DNA of 64,000 nt from Microbacterium aoyamense (GTDB lineage: Bacteria; Actinomycetota; Actinomycetes; Actinomycetales; Microbacteriaceae): the NCBI RefSeq assembly GCF_023155855.1, contig NZ_JAKNUT010000008.1:62001-126000 (forward strand), written 5' to 3'. A model generated the notes under the pieces. That model did not search any database. It was not told where the DNA came from and saw nothing but the letters and a program-made list of their open reading frames with translations. This document shows, piece by piece, positions 16,024 through 25,493 of this stretch. How positions within the stretch are numbered: the first letter of the stretch is position 1; each line of letters opens with the position of its first letter. The position numbers and the translations under genes are program-made.

Positions 16024-17532
16024 TCAGGATGCCGCGGGCGCTCCGCCGGCGCTCGGGCGGCGACGCCGGCGACGGCGCGGGGCCGGCTTGCCGTCGTGGT
16101 GCTCCCTGCCGCCGCCGTCGTGCGTGCCCGCACCCTCGGCGCCGCGGTCGGTCGTGCCCGAGGCGGTGTCGTGCGCTCCGTTCTCGGCGGGGGCGTCCGC
16201 GGCGAAGGTCGCGCCGACGCGCTCCTCGCGGGATCCGCTCGAGCGGCGACGCCGACGGCGGCTCGTGCCGGCCGTCGTCTCGCCCTCGGCTGCGGCATCC
16301 GTCGCCCGCGCAGGCTGCTGCGTGCGCACCGTCTGCGTCTTCGGGGCCGTCGCGATGCGGCCCTTCGTGCCGGCGGGGATGTCGAGGTCTTCGTAGAGGT
16401 GCGGGCTCGACGAGTACGTCTCGACGGGCTCGGGCTTGCCGAACTCGAGCGCACGGTTGATGAGCGCCCATTTGTGCAGGTCGTCCCAGTCGACGAACGT
16501 CACGGCGATGCCGGTCTTGCCCGCGCGGCCCGTGCGGCCGGCGCGGTGCAGGTACGTCTTGTCGTCGTCGGGGATCGTGTGGTTGATGACGTGGGTGACG
16601 TCGTCGACGTCGATGCCGCGGGCGGCGACATCGGTGGCGATCAGGACGTCCTTCTTGCCGGCCTTGAAGGCGGCCATCGAGCGCTCGCGGGCCTCCTGGC
16701 TCATGTCGCCGTGGACGGCGCCCGCGTTGAAGCCGCGATCGCTGAGCTCGTCGACGAGCTTCTGCGCGGCGCGCTTCGTGCGTGTGAAGACGACGGTCTT
16801 GCCCCGGCCTTCGGCCTGCAGGATGCGGGCGATGACCTCGTCCTTGTCGAGCGAGTGCGCGCGGTAGACGAGGTGCTTGATGTTCGCCTGCGTGAGGCCC
16901 TCGTCGGGATCGGTCGCGCGGATGTGGATGGGGTTGGTCATGAACCGACGCGCGAGGGCGACGATCGGACCGGGCATCGTGGCCGAGAACAGCTGCGTGT
17001 GACGGATCGCCGGGACCTTCGAGAAGATCTTCTCGATGTCGGGGAGGAACCCGAGGTCGAGCATCTTGTCCGCTTCGTCGAGCACGACCTCGGTCGCGTG
17101 CGACAGGTCGAGCAGCCGCTGGTTGTTGAGGTCGATGAGACGCCCGGGCGTGCCCACGACGATCTGCGCACCGGCCTTGAGCTGGTCGATCTGGCCCTCG
17201 TACGCCTTGCCGCCGTAGATCGCGACGACGCTCGTCGAGCGACCCGAGGTCAGCATGTCCATGTCCTCGTAGACCTGCACGCACAGTTCGCGCGTCGGGA
17301 CGACGATGAGTGCCTTCACTCCCGGAGCGGGGTCGAGGCCGAGACGCTGGACGACGGGGATGCCGAAGCCGAACGTCTTCCCGGTGCCGGTCTTCGCCTG
17401 ACCGATGATGTCCTGGCCCGGGAGTCCGAGCGGGATCGTCTGCTCCTGGATGGGGAAGGCATCCACGATGCCCCGCGCTGCGAGGACATCCACGATGTCC
17501 TGATCGACGCCGAGTTCGGCGAAGGTCGTCAC
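16024..17532 (-). CDS. DEAD-box ATP-dependent RNA helicase (RhlE-like)
   Basis: The protein has 502 residues. In order: Q motif FPIQEQTI, motif I AKTGTGKT (about 46-53), PTRELC, TPGR, DEAD (about 152-155), SAT, then TDVAARGIDV and HRAGRTGRAG, followed by a long tail with Arg blocks (RRRRRRSSG; PRRRRRRR) that probably binds RNA. It unwinds structured RNA, e.g. in ribosome assembly or decay. The GTG at 17532 (MTTFAELGVD) is preferred on family N-termini; a GTG at 17589 would add 19 residues. It occupies the position of the DEAD helicase Rv3211 next to the ferritin-like gene in mycobacteria (from memory). Confidence 0.9.
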   Translation of the reverse strand: MTTFAELGVDQDIVDVLAARGIVDAFPIQEQTIPLGLPGQDIIGQAKTGTGKTFGFGIPVVQRLGLDPAPGVKALIVVPTRELCVQVYEDMDMLTSGRSTSVVAIYGGKAYEGQIDQLKAGAQIVVGTPGRLIDLNNQRLLDLSHATEVVLDEADKMLDLGFLPDIEKIFSKVPAIRHTQLFSATMPGPIVALARRFMTNPIHIRATDPDEGLTQANIKHLVYRAHSLDKDEVIARILQAEGRGKTVVFTRTKRAAQKLVDELSDRGFNAGAVHGDMSQEARERSMAAFKAGKKDVLIATDVAARGIDVDDVTHVINHTIPDDDKTYLHRAGRTGRAGKTGIAVTFVDWDDLHKWALINRALEFGKPEPVETYSSSPHLYEDLDIPAGTKGRIATAPKTQTVRTQQPARATDAAAEGETTAGTSRRRRRRSSGSREERVGATFAADAPAENGAHDTASGTTDRGAEGAGTHDGGGREHHDGKPAPRRRRRRRPSAGGAPAAS

Positions 17533-17670
17533 GATATGAGCCTGTCTGGCGGTGAGATGCCGCCGGGGTGAGAGGTCCACGCCCTTCACTCAGTCACAGG
17601 CGCGGTGGTCCCGATCCGACGCCGGGACTGATCCAGGATACCGGGCGAGCGGTTCGGATGCCTGCGGCCG

Positions 17671-17676
17671 TAGGCT
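17671..17676 (+). promoter_or_regulatory. Leaderless-type -10 box of the ferritin-like gene
   Basis: TAGGCT, 7 nt before the GTG at 17684. Confidence 0.6.
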
Positions 17677-17683
17677 GTTCGGC

Positions 17684-18400
17684 GTGGTGAAGTGGTTCTG
17701 GCAGCGCTCACGCCCCTCGGGCGAGAAGCTCGCGCTGCGTGCGCGCGGCGACTTCGGCGGCGCGACGCGCGTCGACTTCGAAGAGCTCGCGCCCGACATC
17801 GACACGTTCCTCGGCCAGGCGGCGTATCTGCAGCTCGGGTACTTCGAGACGCTCAGCGAGCTCATCGCGCTGACGCCCGAGCTCGCGCAGAAGGAGTCGC
17901 TGTCCAGGGCCGCCGGCGCGGCGCTCGAGAAGCACGAGGGCCTGGTCGCCGTCATCCGGGAACGCGGCGACGATCCGACGACGCTCATGCTGCCGTTCCG
18001 CGAGCCGCTCGATGCGTTCCGCCGCGCGACCCACGGCGTGCGGGCGCAGGAGACGATGCTCTCGGTGCACATCACGGCGGGCATGCTGGACGACTTCTAT
18101 CTCGCGCTCGCGTCCAGCTACGGCGACACGGGTCGACGCGTCGCCCGCATCCTGCAGGCCGACGACGACCGCCAGGCCATCGTCGAGATCATCGGCGCCA
18201 CGATCGAGTCCGACCCCGAGTGGAAGTCGCTGCTCGCGATGTGGGGTCGCCGGCTGGTCGGCGACACGCTGCTCATCGCGCGTGCGGCGCTGCGGCCCAC
18301 CGAGCTGCGGGTCGCCGACGAGGAGAAGGTCGAGCCCGTCTTCACGGAGCTCATGGCCGCCCACTCGCGCCGCATGGATGCGATGGGCCTCGCGGCCTGA
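17684..18400 (+). CDS. Ferritin-like fold protein (MiaE-like four-helix di-iron candidate)
   Basis: The protein has 238 residues, predicted mostly helical, with acidic and His positions in a ferritin-like pattern (DTFLGQAAYLQLGYFETLSEL; ALEKHEGLVAV; IVEIIGATIESDPEW). It is related to the tRNA 2-methylthio-N6-isopentenyladenosine hydroxylase-like group annotated in actinobacteria as ferritin-like fold-containing protein. The metal ligands are not certain from inspection. The GTG at 17684 begins MVKWFWQRS; a second GTG follows directly. It is divergent from the DEAD helicase, as in mycobacteria (Rv3210c/Rv3211, from memory). Confidence 0.75.
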   Translation: MVKWFWQRSRPSGEKLALRARGDFGGATRVDFEELAPDIDTFLGQAAYLQLGYFETLSELIALTPELAQKESLSRAAGAALEKHEGLVAVIRERGDDPTTLMLPFREPLDAFRRATHGVRAQETMLSVHITAGMLDDFYLALASSYGDTGRRVARILQADDDRQAIVEIIGATIESDPEWKSLLAMWGRRLVGDTLLIARAALRPTELRVADEEKVEPVFTELMAAHSRRMDAMGLAA

Positions 18401-18428
18401 GACCGGACGGCCCTCACGGCCGAGGCGG

Positions 18429-18716
18429 TCAGAGCAGCTTGAGCTCGGCCTTGCGGCGGGCGTCGCCCTTCACTCGCAGGCTGCTCATGACGGCGAGCAC
18501 GGGCCACGTGACGAGGGGCGCGACGAGCGTCGAGAGCCACGGCCAGGGGGTGTCGATGCCGACTCCCGCCCACGTCAGGAGCAGCCACACGAGTCCCGCC
18601 GCAGCGGCGCCGACGATCGGGCCGACGGCGATCCCGCGCGTGCCCCGATCGGGAACGACGAAGTGGATCGCGAGCCCGATGGCCGCGCCGACGATGAACG
18701 CGATCAGGATCTGCAT
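18429..18716 (-). CDS. Small three-helix membrane protein of unknown function
   Basis: The protein has 95 residues with three hydrophobic segments (MQILIAFIVGAAIGLAIHFVV; GIAVGPIVGAAAAGLVWLLL; WLSTLVAPLVTWPVLAVMSSL) and a basic tail. It lies 7 nt downstream of the DUF3107 gene and is presumably co-transcribed. No domain is recognised. Confidence 0.75.
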   Translation of the reverse strand: MQILIAFIVGAAIGLAIHFVVPDRGTRGIAVGPIVGAAAAGLVWLLLTWAGVGIDTPWPWLSTLVAPLVTWPVLAVMSSLRVKGDARRKAELKLL

Positions 18717-18723
18717 GGGGGTG

Positions 18724-18948
18724 TCAGGCGACGAAACCGACGCGGCGCGACTCTTCGGTGCCGAACTCGATGAAGGCGAGGCCCGTGGTCGGGACGATGT
18801 AGGAGTTGCCCTTGGAATCGGTGAAGCTCACGTGCGTCGCGCCGCTGTCCAGCGCCGCGGCGACCGACTTCTTGAGCTCGGCGGCGGGCTCGCTCGTCTC
18901 GAAGGTGAGCTCGCGGCCGGTGTTGGCGATGCCGATGCGGATCTCCAC
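18724..18948 (-). CDS. DUF3107 family protein
   Basis: The protein has 74 residues: MEIRIGIANTGRELTFETS at the start and YIVPTTGLAFIEFGTEESRR near the end, matching the DUF3107 family (TB9.4/Rv3208A type). The GTG at 18948 has AGGAGG 9 nt upstream. The function is unknown. In mycobacteria this small protein lies in the same gene neighbourhood. Confidence 0.9.
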   Translation of the reverse strand: MEIRIGIANTGRELTFETSEPAAELKKSVAAALDSGATHVSFTDSKGNSYIVPTTGLAFIEFGTEESRRVGFVA

Positions 18949-19070
18949 GTGAAATGACCTCCTGCGTGCCGGGGAGCCTCCCCGGCGCATGGCAACTCTA
19001 CGACACGGCACAGGCACGTCCGCCCGGTCTGCGCACGCTGTCGGCGAACGTCGATGTCGGGCCGCCGCGA

Positions 19071-19076
19071 TAGCGT
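19071..19076 (+). promoter_or_regulatory. Leaderless-type -10 box of adnA-adnB
   Basis: TAGCGT, 7 nt before the ATG at 19084. This supports 19084 rather than the in-frame ATG at 19054 as the start. Confidence 0.6.
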
Positions 19077-19083
19077 CGAACGC

Positions 19084-22000
19084 ATGATCCCCGGCACGTC
19101 CGTCGTCCTCGACGCGCAGCAGCAGGATGTCGTGGCAATGGATGCCGCGGCCTCCTCCGTCGTCGTCGGAGCGGCCGGCACAGGCAAGACCGAGGCGCTC
19201 GTCGCGCGCGTGCGCGCGCTCGTCGCGGCGGGTGTCGATCCCGACGGCATCGTCGTGCTGACGCCGTCGCGCCAGACCGCGACCGCGCTGCGCGACCGCC
19301 TCGCGCTCGCCGTCGAACGTGCGACGTCGGGTCCGCTCGCGCGCTCCGTGGCGTCCTTCGCCTTCCAGCTCGTGCGCGCCGTGGCGGTCGCGACCGACGC
19401 CGAGCCGCCGCAGCTCCTCACGGGCGGCGATGAGGATCAGCTCATCGAGGACCTTCTCGACGGCGACGCCGAGGACGAGGCATCCGGAGCCGTCCGCTGG
19501 CCCGACTGGCTGCCCGCCCCGATCCGCGCCACGCCGGGATTCCGCTCCGAAGTGCGCACGTTCCTCGCCGAGTGCACGGCGCTCGGGATCGACCCGTCCG
19601 CACTGCGCGAGCTGGGCGCGCGCCACGACCTCGCGGCGTGGACGGCGCTGTCGGAGTTCTTCGGCGACTACGTCCGAGTGCGCGCAGACATGCGCGGCGC
19701 CCACCGCGACGCGGCCGGCCTCGTGCGCGAGGCGGTCGGCATTCTGCGCACTGCGCCGCCCGGGCTCGCGGCGATCGACCGCGTGCGGGTGATCCTCGTC
19801 GACGACGCGCAGGAGCTCACGCTCGGCGGTGTCGAGCTCGTCGAGGCGGCGCGGTCGCGCGGCGTCGCGGTCACGGCTTTCGGCGATCCTGATGTGGGCT
19901 CGGGCGCGTTCCGGGGGGCGACGCCCGAGAACTTCGCGCGGCTCGCGGCATCCCTCGTCGACGTCCGCGTCCTCGGCACACCGCATCGCGGAACGCCGTG
20001 GCAGGCCGAACTCGTGCGACGCGTCACGCAGCGCATCGGCGCCGTCGGGGTCGTCGCGCACCGCGGCGCGGGCGCCGGTGCCGAGCCGGACGCATCCGTG
20101 CGGGCGCTGACGCTGCGCTCGTCGGCCGAGGAGTACGACGCGATCGCGCGACTGCTGCGCGAGCGGCACGTGCACGACGGCGTGGCGTGGGGTTCGTGCG
20201 CCGTCATCGCGCACGACACGAGGCAGGTCACGGCCCTCGAGGCGGAGCTCTCGGCGCGTGACGTCCCCGCCCGTGCGAGCGGTCCCGGCCGCGCGCTGGG
20301 CGGTCTGCGCGCCGTGCGCGACCTGCTGCGGCTGGTGGATCTCGCGTCGCGCGACGAGTGGACGTTCGACGACGTGTCGGATGCCCTGCTCGGCGCGTAC
20401 GGGCGGCTCGACCCCATCGAGCTCCGGCGGCTGCTCGCGGCGTTCCGCCAGGCGATGCTCGCGCAGGTCGTCGATACCGACGACGACGTGCGCGTCGAGC
20501 CCTCGGGCCGCGATCTGCTGCTCTCGGCGATGCGTCAGCCGATCGAGTTCGACCTGATCGACACGCGCGAAGCGCGTCGCGCGGCCGACCTCGCACGGAC
20601 GCTGATGGCGCTGAGGGCCGATTTCGCCCGCGGCGCGACGGCGCACGAGCTCCTCTGGACGGCATGGGAGCGCACGAAGCTCGAGCGCGCCTGGGCCGAG
20701 CTCGCGCGCGGCACGGGGCCGCTGTCCGATCAGGCGAATCGCGATCTCGACGCGGTCGTCGGGGTGTTCCAGGCGGCGAAGCGGTTCGTCGAGCGCTCGC
20801 TCGACGCCGATCCGCGGGTGTTCGTGCGCAGCATCCTCGACAGCGACGTCGCCGAGGACCGCCTCGACGCCCCCGCCCGCGACGACGTCGTGCGCGTGCT
20901 GACCCCCGCCGGCGCCCTCGGGCTCGAGTTCGACACGGTCGTGATCGCGGGCATGCAGGACGGCGTCTGGCCCAACACGCGGCTGCGCGGCAGTCTGCTC
21001 GACACGTGGCGACTGGCGGATGCCGCGTCCCGCGCGCCCGGCGATCGCGCCGCGACCCTCGACCGGCGTCGCGCGGCGATGCACGACGAGCTGCGGCTGC
21101 TCGCCCGCGCGCTCTCCCGGGCGACGGCGCGGGTGATCGTGACGGCGGTCGACGACGACGACACCGGGCCGAGCGTCTTCTTCGAGTTCCTGCCCGACTC
21201 CGAGAAGCACACGGTCGAGCATCCGCTCTCGCTGCGCGGGCTGGTGGCACGCCATCGTCGCACGCTGACGGACACCGCGAGCCGGGGGAGCACGGCGCGC
21301 GCAGCAGGGCAGCTCGCGGTGCTCGCCGATGCGGGCGTCCCGGGCGCGCACCCTCGCGAGTGGTACGGGGTCCGGCCCCCGACCTCCACGGGTCCGCTCC
21401 GCGACCTCGCGAAAGAGGACGTGCGCGTGTCGCCGTCGCGGCTGCACACGCTCGAGGAGTGCGAGCTCAATTGGGTCATCGGCGATCTCGGGGGCGACCC
21501 GGGCGGTGCGACGGCCGGGCTCGGCACGATCATCCATGCCGCGCTCGAGCATGCGACGTCATCGAGCGAGACCGCGCTGTGGGAGCAGGTCGAGTCGCGC
21601 TGGGGCGAGCTGAGCTTCGAAGCACCCTGGCGCGACCGCGCCGAGCAGGCCCGCGCTCGTGACCTCGTGCGCCGTCTGCATCTCTATCTCCACCGGTTCG
21701 AGCAGTCGGGTGGGGCCCTGATCGGGGCCGAGCCGCATTTCGAGGTGCCCATTCCGCTCGACGGCGACGACGTCTTCGAGTTCGGCGCGATCCTGTCGGG
21801 CTACATCGACCGCGTCGAGCTGACCCCCGACGGGACGGTCGTGATCATGGATCTCAAAACGGGCAAGCGCGAGCCGCAGACCGACGCGAAGGTCGTCGAC
21901 AACCCCCAGCTCGGGGCGTACCAGCTCGCGTTCGAGGCGGGGGCGATCCCCGAGGCGGTGGGCCACCCGTCGGGCGGCGCGAAGCTGCTCGTGCTGCGGC

Positions 22001-22206
22001 CGACCGCCGCGAAGTCCGACTACGTGACGCCCGCGCAGCCGCCGTTCGACGACGAGCGGCGGGCCGCGTTCGTCACCCGCCTGCAGGCGGCGGTCACGGC
22101 GATGCGGGGCACGTCGTTCACGGCGCCGTACGAGGAGCACTGCCGCGACGAGCACTCGTACGGCCTGTGCCGCATCCACACGATCGGCGCGGTGAGCGCA
22201 TCGTGA
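19084..22206 (+). CDS. adnA: AdnA, subunit of the AdnAB helicase-nuclease
   Basis: The protein has 1040 residues. The N-terminal UvrD-like motor has Walker A GAAGTGKT (about 29-36); the Walker B region reads VILVDDAQELT, a degenerate form of DExQD as expected for the non-lead AdnA motor. The C-terminal RecB-like nuclease (about 780-1030) shows GLGTIIHAALEH, GYIDRVELTPDG, VIMDLKTGK and NPQLGAYQLAF, the D/D-x-K catalytic set. Cysteines in LHTLEECE and EEHCRDEHSYGLCRIH could bind an Fe-S cluster. AdnAB resects double-strand breaks in actinobacteria. Length matches Rv3202c (about 1055). The stop overlaps adnB (GTGA). Confidence 0.9.
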   Translation: MIPGTSVVLDAQQQDVVAMDAAASSVVVGAAGTGKTEALVARVRALVAAGVDPDGIVVLTPSRQTATALRDRLALAVERATSGPLARSVASFAFQLVRAVAVATDAEPPQLLTGGDEDQLIEDLLDGDAEDEASGAVRWPDWLPAPIRATPGFRSEVRTFLAECTALGIDPSALRELGARHDLAAWTALSEFFGDYVRVRADMRGAHRDAAGLVREAVGILRTAPPGLAAIDRVRVILVDDAQELTLGGVELVEAARSRGVAVTAFGDPDVGSGAFRGATPENFARLAASLVDVRVLGTPHRGTPWQAELVRRVTQRIGAVGVVAHRGAGAGAEPDASVRALTLRSSAEEYDAIARLLRERHVHDGVAWGSCAVIAHDTRQVTALEAELSARDVPARASGPGRALGGLRAVRDLLRLVDLASRDEWTFDDVSDALLGAYGRLDPIELRRLLAAFRQAMLAQVVDTDDDVRVEPSGRDLLLSAMRQPIEFDLIDTREARRAADLARTLMALRADFARGATAHELLWTAWERTKLERAWAELARGTGPLSDQANRDLDAVVGVFQAAKRFVERSLDADPRVFVRSILDSDVAEDRLDAPARDDVVRVLTPAGALGLEFDTVVIAGMQDGVWPNTRLRGSLLDTWRLADAASRAPGDRAATLDRRRAAMHDELRLLARALSRATARVIVTAVDDDDTGPSVFFEFLPDSEKHTVEHPLSLRGLVARHRRTLTDTASRGSTARAAGQLAVLADAGVPGAHPREWYGVRPPTSTGPLRDLAKEDVRVSPSRLHTLEECELNWVIGDLGGDPGGATAGLGTIIHAALEHATSSSETALWEQVESRWGELSFEAPWRDRAEQARARDLVRRLHLYLHRFEQSGGALIGAEPHFEVPIPLDGDDVFEFGAILSGYIDRVELTPDGTVVIMDLKTGKREPQTDAKVVDNPQLGAYQLAFEAGAIPEAVGHPSGGAKLLVLRPTAAKSDYVTPAQPPFDDERRAAFVTRLQAAVTAMRGTSFTAPYEEHCRDEHSYGLCRIHTIGAVSAS

Positions 22207-25200
22207 CGGCGATCCTCAGCGCGCGGGTCATCGCCGCCGCTCTCGGGCAGTTCCCGCCCACCGACGAGCAGGTCGCGGTCATCGAAGCCCCGCTCGCGCC
22301 CGCGCTCGTCGTCGCGGGTGCGGGCAGCGGCAAGACCGAGACGATGGCATCCCGTGTGGTCTGGCTCGTCGCGAACGGGCTCGTGCGTCGCGACGAGGTA
22401 CTCGGCCTCACCTTCACGCGCAAGGCGGCGGGCGAGCTCGCCGAGCGCATCCAGCGGCGCCTCGCGCGGCTGTCGGAGTTCGAGCGACGGGGCCTGCTCG
22501 ACGCGCTCCCGGCGTTGCACGAGAGCGACGGACTCGTCGTGTTCGGCGAACTCGAGCGCGCGGGTGCGGCATCCGCCGAACGCCATGCGGCGATGGATGC
22601 GCTCGCGCGCTCTCTCGGGGCGGTGGCGCAGGACGCCGACGACGACGCGCTCCTGCATCGCCCGACCGTCTCGACGTACAACAGCTTCGCCGATCAGATC
22701 GTGCGCGAGCACGCCGTGCGCGTGGGGAGGGATGCCGAGGCCGCCGTGCTCTCGGAGTCCGCCGCGTGGCTGCTCATGCGGCGCGTCGTGTTCGCGTCCG
22801 ACGATCCGCGGCTCGAAGGCCGCGGCGAGGCCGTGCGGAGCATCATCGACGCAGCCCTCCGGATCGCGCGCGACGGCGTCGACAACCTCGTCGACCTCGA
22901 GGCGCTCGCGGCGTTCCCCGACGAGTTCCGCTCCGTGCTCGCGCTGCCGTCCACCAACGCCCGCACGGTCGTCTATGCCGACGTCGTCGAGGCAGAGCTC
23001 AAGGTCTCGGCGCTCGCGATGCTCACGGATCTCGCGCGCGAGTACGCCGCCCGAAAGCGGCGGCTGGGGGTCATCGACTTCTCCGATCAGGTCGCGGGTG
23101 CGCTCGAGGTCGTCGCGAGTCATGCCTCTGTCGCCGCCGAACTGCGCGATCGCTATCGCGTCGTGCTGCTGGACGAGTATCAGGACACCTCGGTCGTGCA
23201 GACCGATCTGCTCGCGGCCCTCTTCCGCGACACGGGGGTCATGGCGGTCGGCGACCCGCACCAGGCGATCTACGGCTGGCGCGGTGCGAGCGCGGGCAAT
23301 CTGGGCGGCTTCTCGGCCGCGTTCTCGCCCGAGCGCGAATGCCTGCACTTCTCGCTGCTCACGAGCTGGCGCAACAGCGCATCGGTGCTCGTCGCGGCCA
23401 ACGCCGTGCTCGCGCCGCTCGCGGCGTCCGCGTCCGTGCCGGTCGAAGAGCTGCGCCCGAGGCCGGGGGCGCCGGCGGGCGTCGTCGAGCTCGCCTTCGA
23501 CGCGGATCTGGATGCCGAGGCCGACCGCGTCGCATCCTGGTTCGCACAGGTGCGCGCCGGGCGTGCCCGGGACGGGGCGTCGACGACGGGGGCGATCCTC
23601 TTCCGCAGCAAGAAGCACATGGTGCGCTTCGGAGACGCGCTCGGACGGCGCGGCATCCCGCACCGGATCCTCGGCCTCGGGGGCCTGCTCTCGACGCCTG
23701 AGGTCGTCGACGTCGTCTGCGTGCTGCGTGTGCTCAGCGATCCGAGCGCGGGCTCGGTGCTCATCCGTCTGCTCGCTGGCCCCCGCTGGGCGATCGGCCT
23801 CCCCGACCTGCGCGAGCTCGCCGCGCTCGCGCGGCGCATCTCGCGGCACGACGCGGCGCTCCAGCCACTCGCGCCCGAGGTCGTCGAGCGGCTGCGCAGC
23901 AGTGCCGGCGACGACGGGGCATCCCTCGTCGACGCGCTCGACTTCGTGCTGCGTCACCACAGCGACCACGGCTGGCTCGAGGGGTTCACGCCCGAGGCGC
24001 GCGAGCGACTCCGCGAGGCGGGCGGCGTCTTCGCGGGACTCCGGCAGGCCGTCGGCATGCCGATCCCCGATCTCGTGCGGCTGGTCGAGCTCGAACTGCG
24101 GCTCGACGTCGAGCTCGCCGCGAACGAGTCCCGCGGCCCCGCCCGCATCGCCTCCGCGCAGCTGCGCGCGTTCGTCGACGAGCTCCACGCCTTCCTCGCG
24201 GCGGACGAGACCGGGTCGCTCGCGAGCCTGCTCGCGTGGCTGGACCACGCCGAGCAGCTCGACGAGTTCGCTCCGCGCACCGAGCCGCCCGAGGACGACG
24301 TCGTGCAGCTGCTCACGATCCACGGCTCGAAGGGCCTCGAATGGGATGCCGTCGCGGTCGTGCGGCTCGTGAAGGACGAACTCCCGAGCGCTCCGCGCGA
24401 CACGAAGGCATGGCTCGGCTTCGGCATCCTTCCCTATGCCTTCCGCGGCGACGCGCCGTGGCTGCCCGAACTCGGCTGGCGGGGTGCATCGACGCAGCAG
24501 CAGCTGAAGGCGGCGATGGATGCCTTCGTCCAGGCGAACCGCGATCGCCAGCTCGCCGAGGACCGCCGTCTCGCCTACGTCGCGGTCACGCGTGCACGCG
24601 ATCACCTTCTGCTGACCGGATCGAGCTGGTCGGGCACGAAGAAGCCGAGACCCGTCAGCCCGTTCTACCTCGAGATGGCCGAGGCCTTGGGTGTCGACCC
24701 ACCGCCCGACGACGCCGGCGATGACCCCTACCAAGGCGAGCGGCGCGTGCTCACGTGGCCCATCGATCCCCTGGGTGCGCGGCGGCCCGCTGTCGCCCAC
24801 GCGGCGGGCCTCGTGGACGCGGCGCTCGACGCACCACGGCACGACCCCGACGACGACATCGCGTTGCTCCTCGCCGAGCGCGAGGCCAAGCGCGCCGCGC
24901 CCGCTCAGTCGGCGCCGACGCGCATCGCGGCGTCCCGTTTCAAGGACTTCGTCGCCGATTACGCCGGCACCGTGGCCAAGCTCTCGCGTCCGCTTCCGGA
25001 GCGGCCGTTCCGCCAGACCCGCCTCGGCACGCTGTTCCACGCGTGGGTCGAGCAGCGGTCCGGTCGCGTCGGCATCGGCGGCTCGATCGACGACGCGCTG
25101 TGGGAGCTCGACGACGACGCGCCCGAGACGCGTGCCTCGAGCGAGGATGCCGAGGCGCTCGATCGACTTCGCACGACCTTCCTCGCGTCGGAGTGGGCAC

Positions 25201-25490
25201 CGCTGCAGCCCCTCGAGGTCGAGACCGAGATCGATTTCACGGTCACGGCGCTCGACGGTCGCGAGCACGTCGTGATCTGCAAGCTCGACGCCGTGTACGA
25301 GCGGGAAGGGCGCATCGAGATCGTCGACTGGAAGACCGGCGTCGCCCCGCGCACGAAGGCCGAGACGAAGGAACGGATGCTGCAGCTCGAGCTGTACCGT
25401 CAGGCCTACCACGCGGGGCGCGGTGTGCCGATGGAGCAGATCGACGTCGTGCTCTACTACGTCGCGGACGACCTCGTCCTGCGCGGCTGA
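22203..25490 (+). CDS. adnB: AdnB, lead motor and nuclease subunit of AdnAB
   Basis: The protein has 1095 residues. The motor domain is intact: AGAGSGKT (about 38-45), TFTRKAAGEL, VVLLDEYQDTS, GDPHQAIYGWRGA, LTIHGSKGLEWDAVAVV and RRLAYVAVTRARDHLLL. The C-terminal nuclease shows RLGTLFHAWVEQ, EIDFTVTALDG, VICKLDAVYE, IEIVDWKTG and LELYRQAY. The GTG at 22203 overlaps the adnA stop by 4 nt, coupling the two subunits at fixed stoichiometry. The stop at 25490 is only 3 nt from the convergent phosphotransferase stop. Confidence 0.92.
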   Translation: MTAILSARVIAAALGQFPPTDEQVAVIEAPLAPALVVAGAGSGKTETMASRVVWLVANGLVRRDEVLGLTFTRKAAGELAERIQRRLARLSEFERRGLLDALPALHESDGLVVFGELERAGAASAERHAAMDALARSLGAVAQDADDDALLHRPTVSTYNSFADQIVREHAVRVGRDAEAAVLSESAAWLLMRRVVFASDDPRLEGRGEAVRSIIDAALRIARDGVDNLVDLEALAAFPDEFRSVLALPSTNARTVVYADVVEAELKVSALAMLTDLAREYAARKRRLGVIDFSDQVAGALEVVASHASVAAELRDRYRVVLLDEYQDTSVVQTDLLAALFRDTGVMAVGDPHQAIYGWRGASAGNLGGFSAAFSPERECLHFSLLTSWRNSASVLVAANAVLAPLAASASVPVEELRPRPGAPAGVVELAFDADLDAEADRVASWFAQVRAGRARDGASTTGAILFRSKKHMVRFGDALGRRGIPHRILGLGGLLSTPEVVDVVCVLRVLSDPSAGSVLIRLLAGPRWAIGLPDLRELAALARRISRHDAALQPLAPEVVERLRSSAGDDGASLVDALDFVLRHHSDHGWLEGFTPEARERLREAGGVFAGLRQAVGMPIPDLVRLVELELRLDVELAANESRGPARIASAQLRAFVDELHAFLAADETGSLASLLAWLDHAEQLDEFAPRTEPPEDDVVQLLTIHGSKGLEWDAVAVVRLVKDELPSAPRDTKAWLGFGILPYAFRGDAPWLPELGWRGASTQQQLKAAMDAFVQANRDRQLAEDRRLAYVAVTRARDHLLLTGSSWSGTKKPRPVSPFYLEMAEALGVDPPPDDAGDDPYQGERRVLTWPIDPLGARRPAVAHAAGLVDAALDAPRHDPDDDIALLLAEREAKRAAPAQSAPTRIAASRFKDFVADYAGTVAKLSRPLPERPFRQTRLGTLFHAWVEQRSGRVGIGGSIDDALWELDDDAPETRASSEDAEALDRLRTTFLASEWAPLQPLEVETEIDFTVTALDGREHVVICKLDAVYEREGRIEIVDWKTGVAPRTKAETKERMLQLELYRQAYHAGRGVPMEQIDVVLYYVADDLVLRG

Positions 25491-25493
25491 GCG

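Noticed and set aside
19054..19084. Upstream ATG at 19054 as the adnA start
   Set aside because: The TAGCGT box lies between it and the ATG at 19084, and the extra residues have no family support.
18724..21552. Very long open frames antisense to adnA (and likewise 22020-25412 antisense to adnB)
   Set aside because: Their translations are Arg/Glu/His-rich without family motifs and mirror the codon pattern of the real genes; they arise from high GC at third positions.
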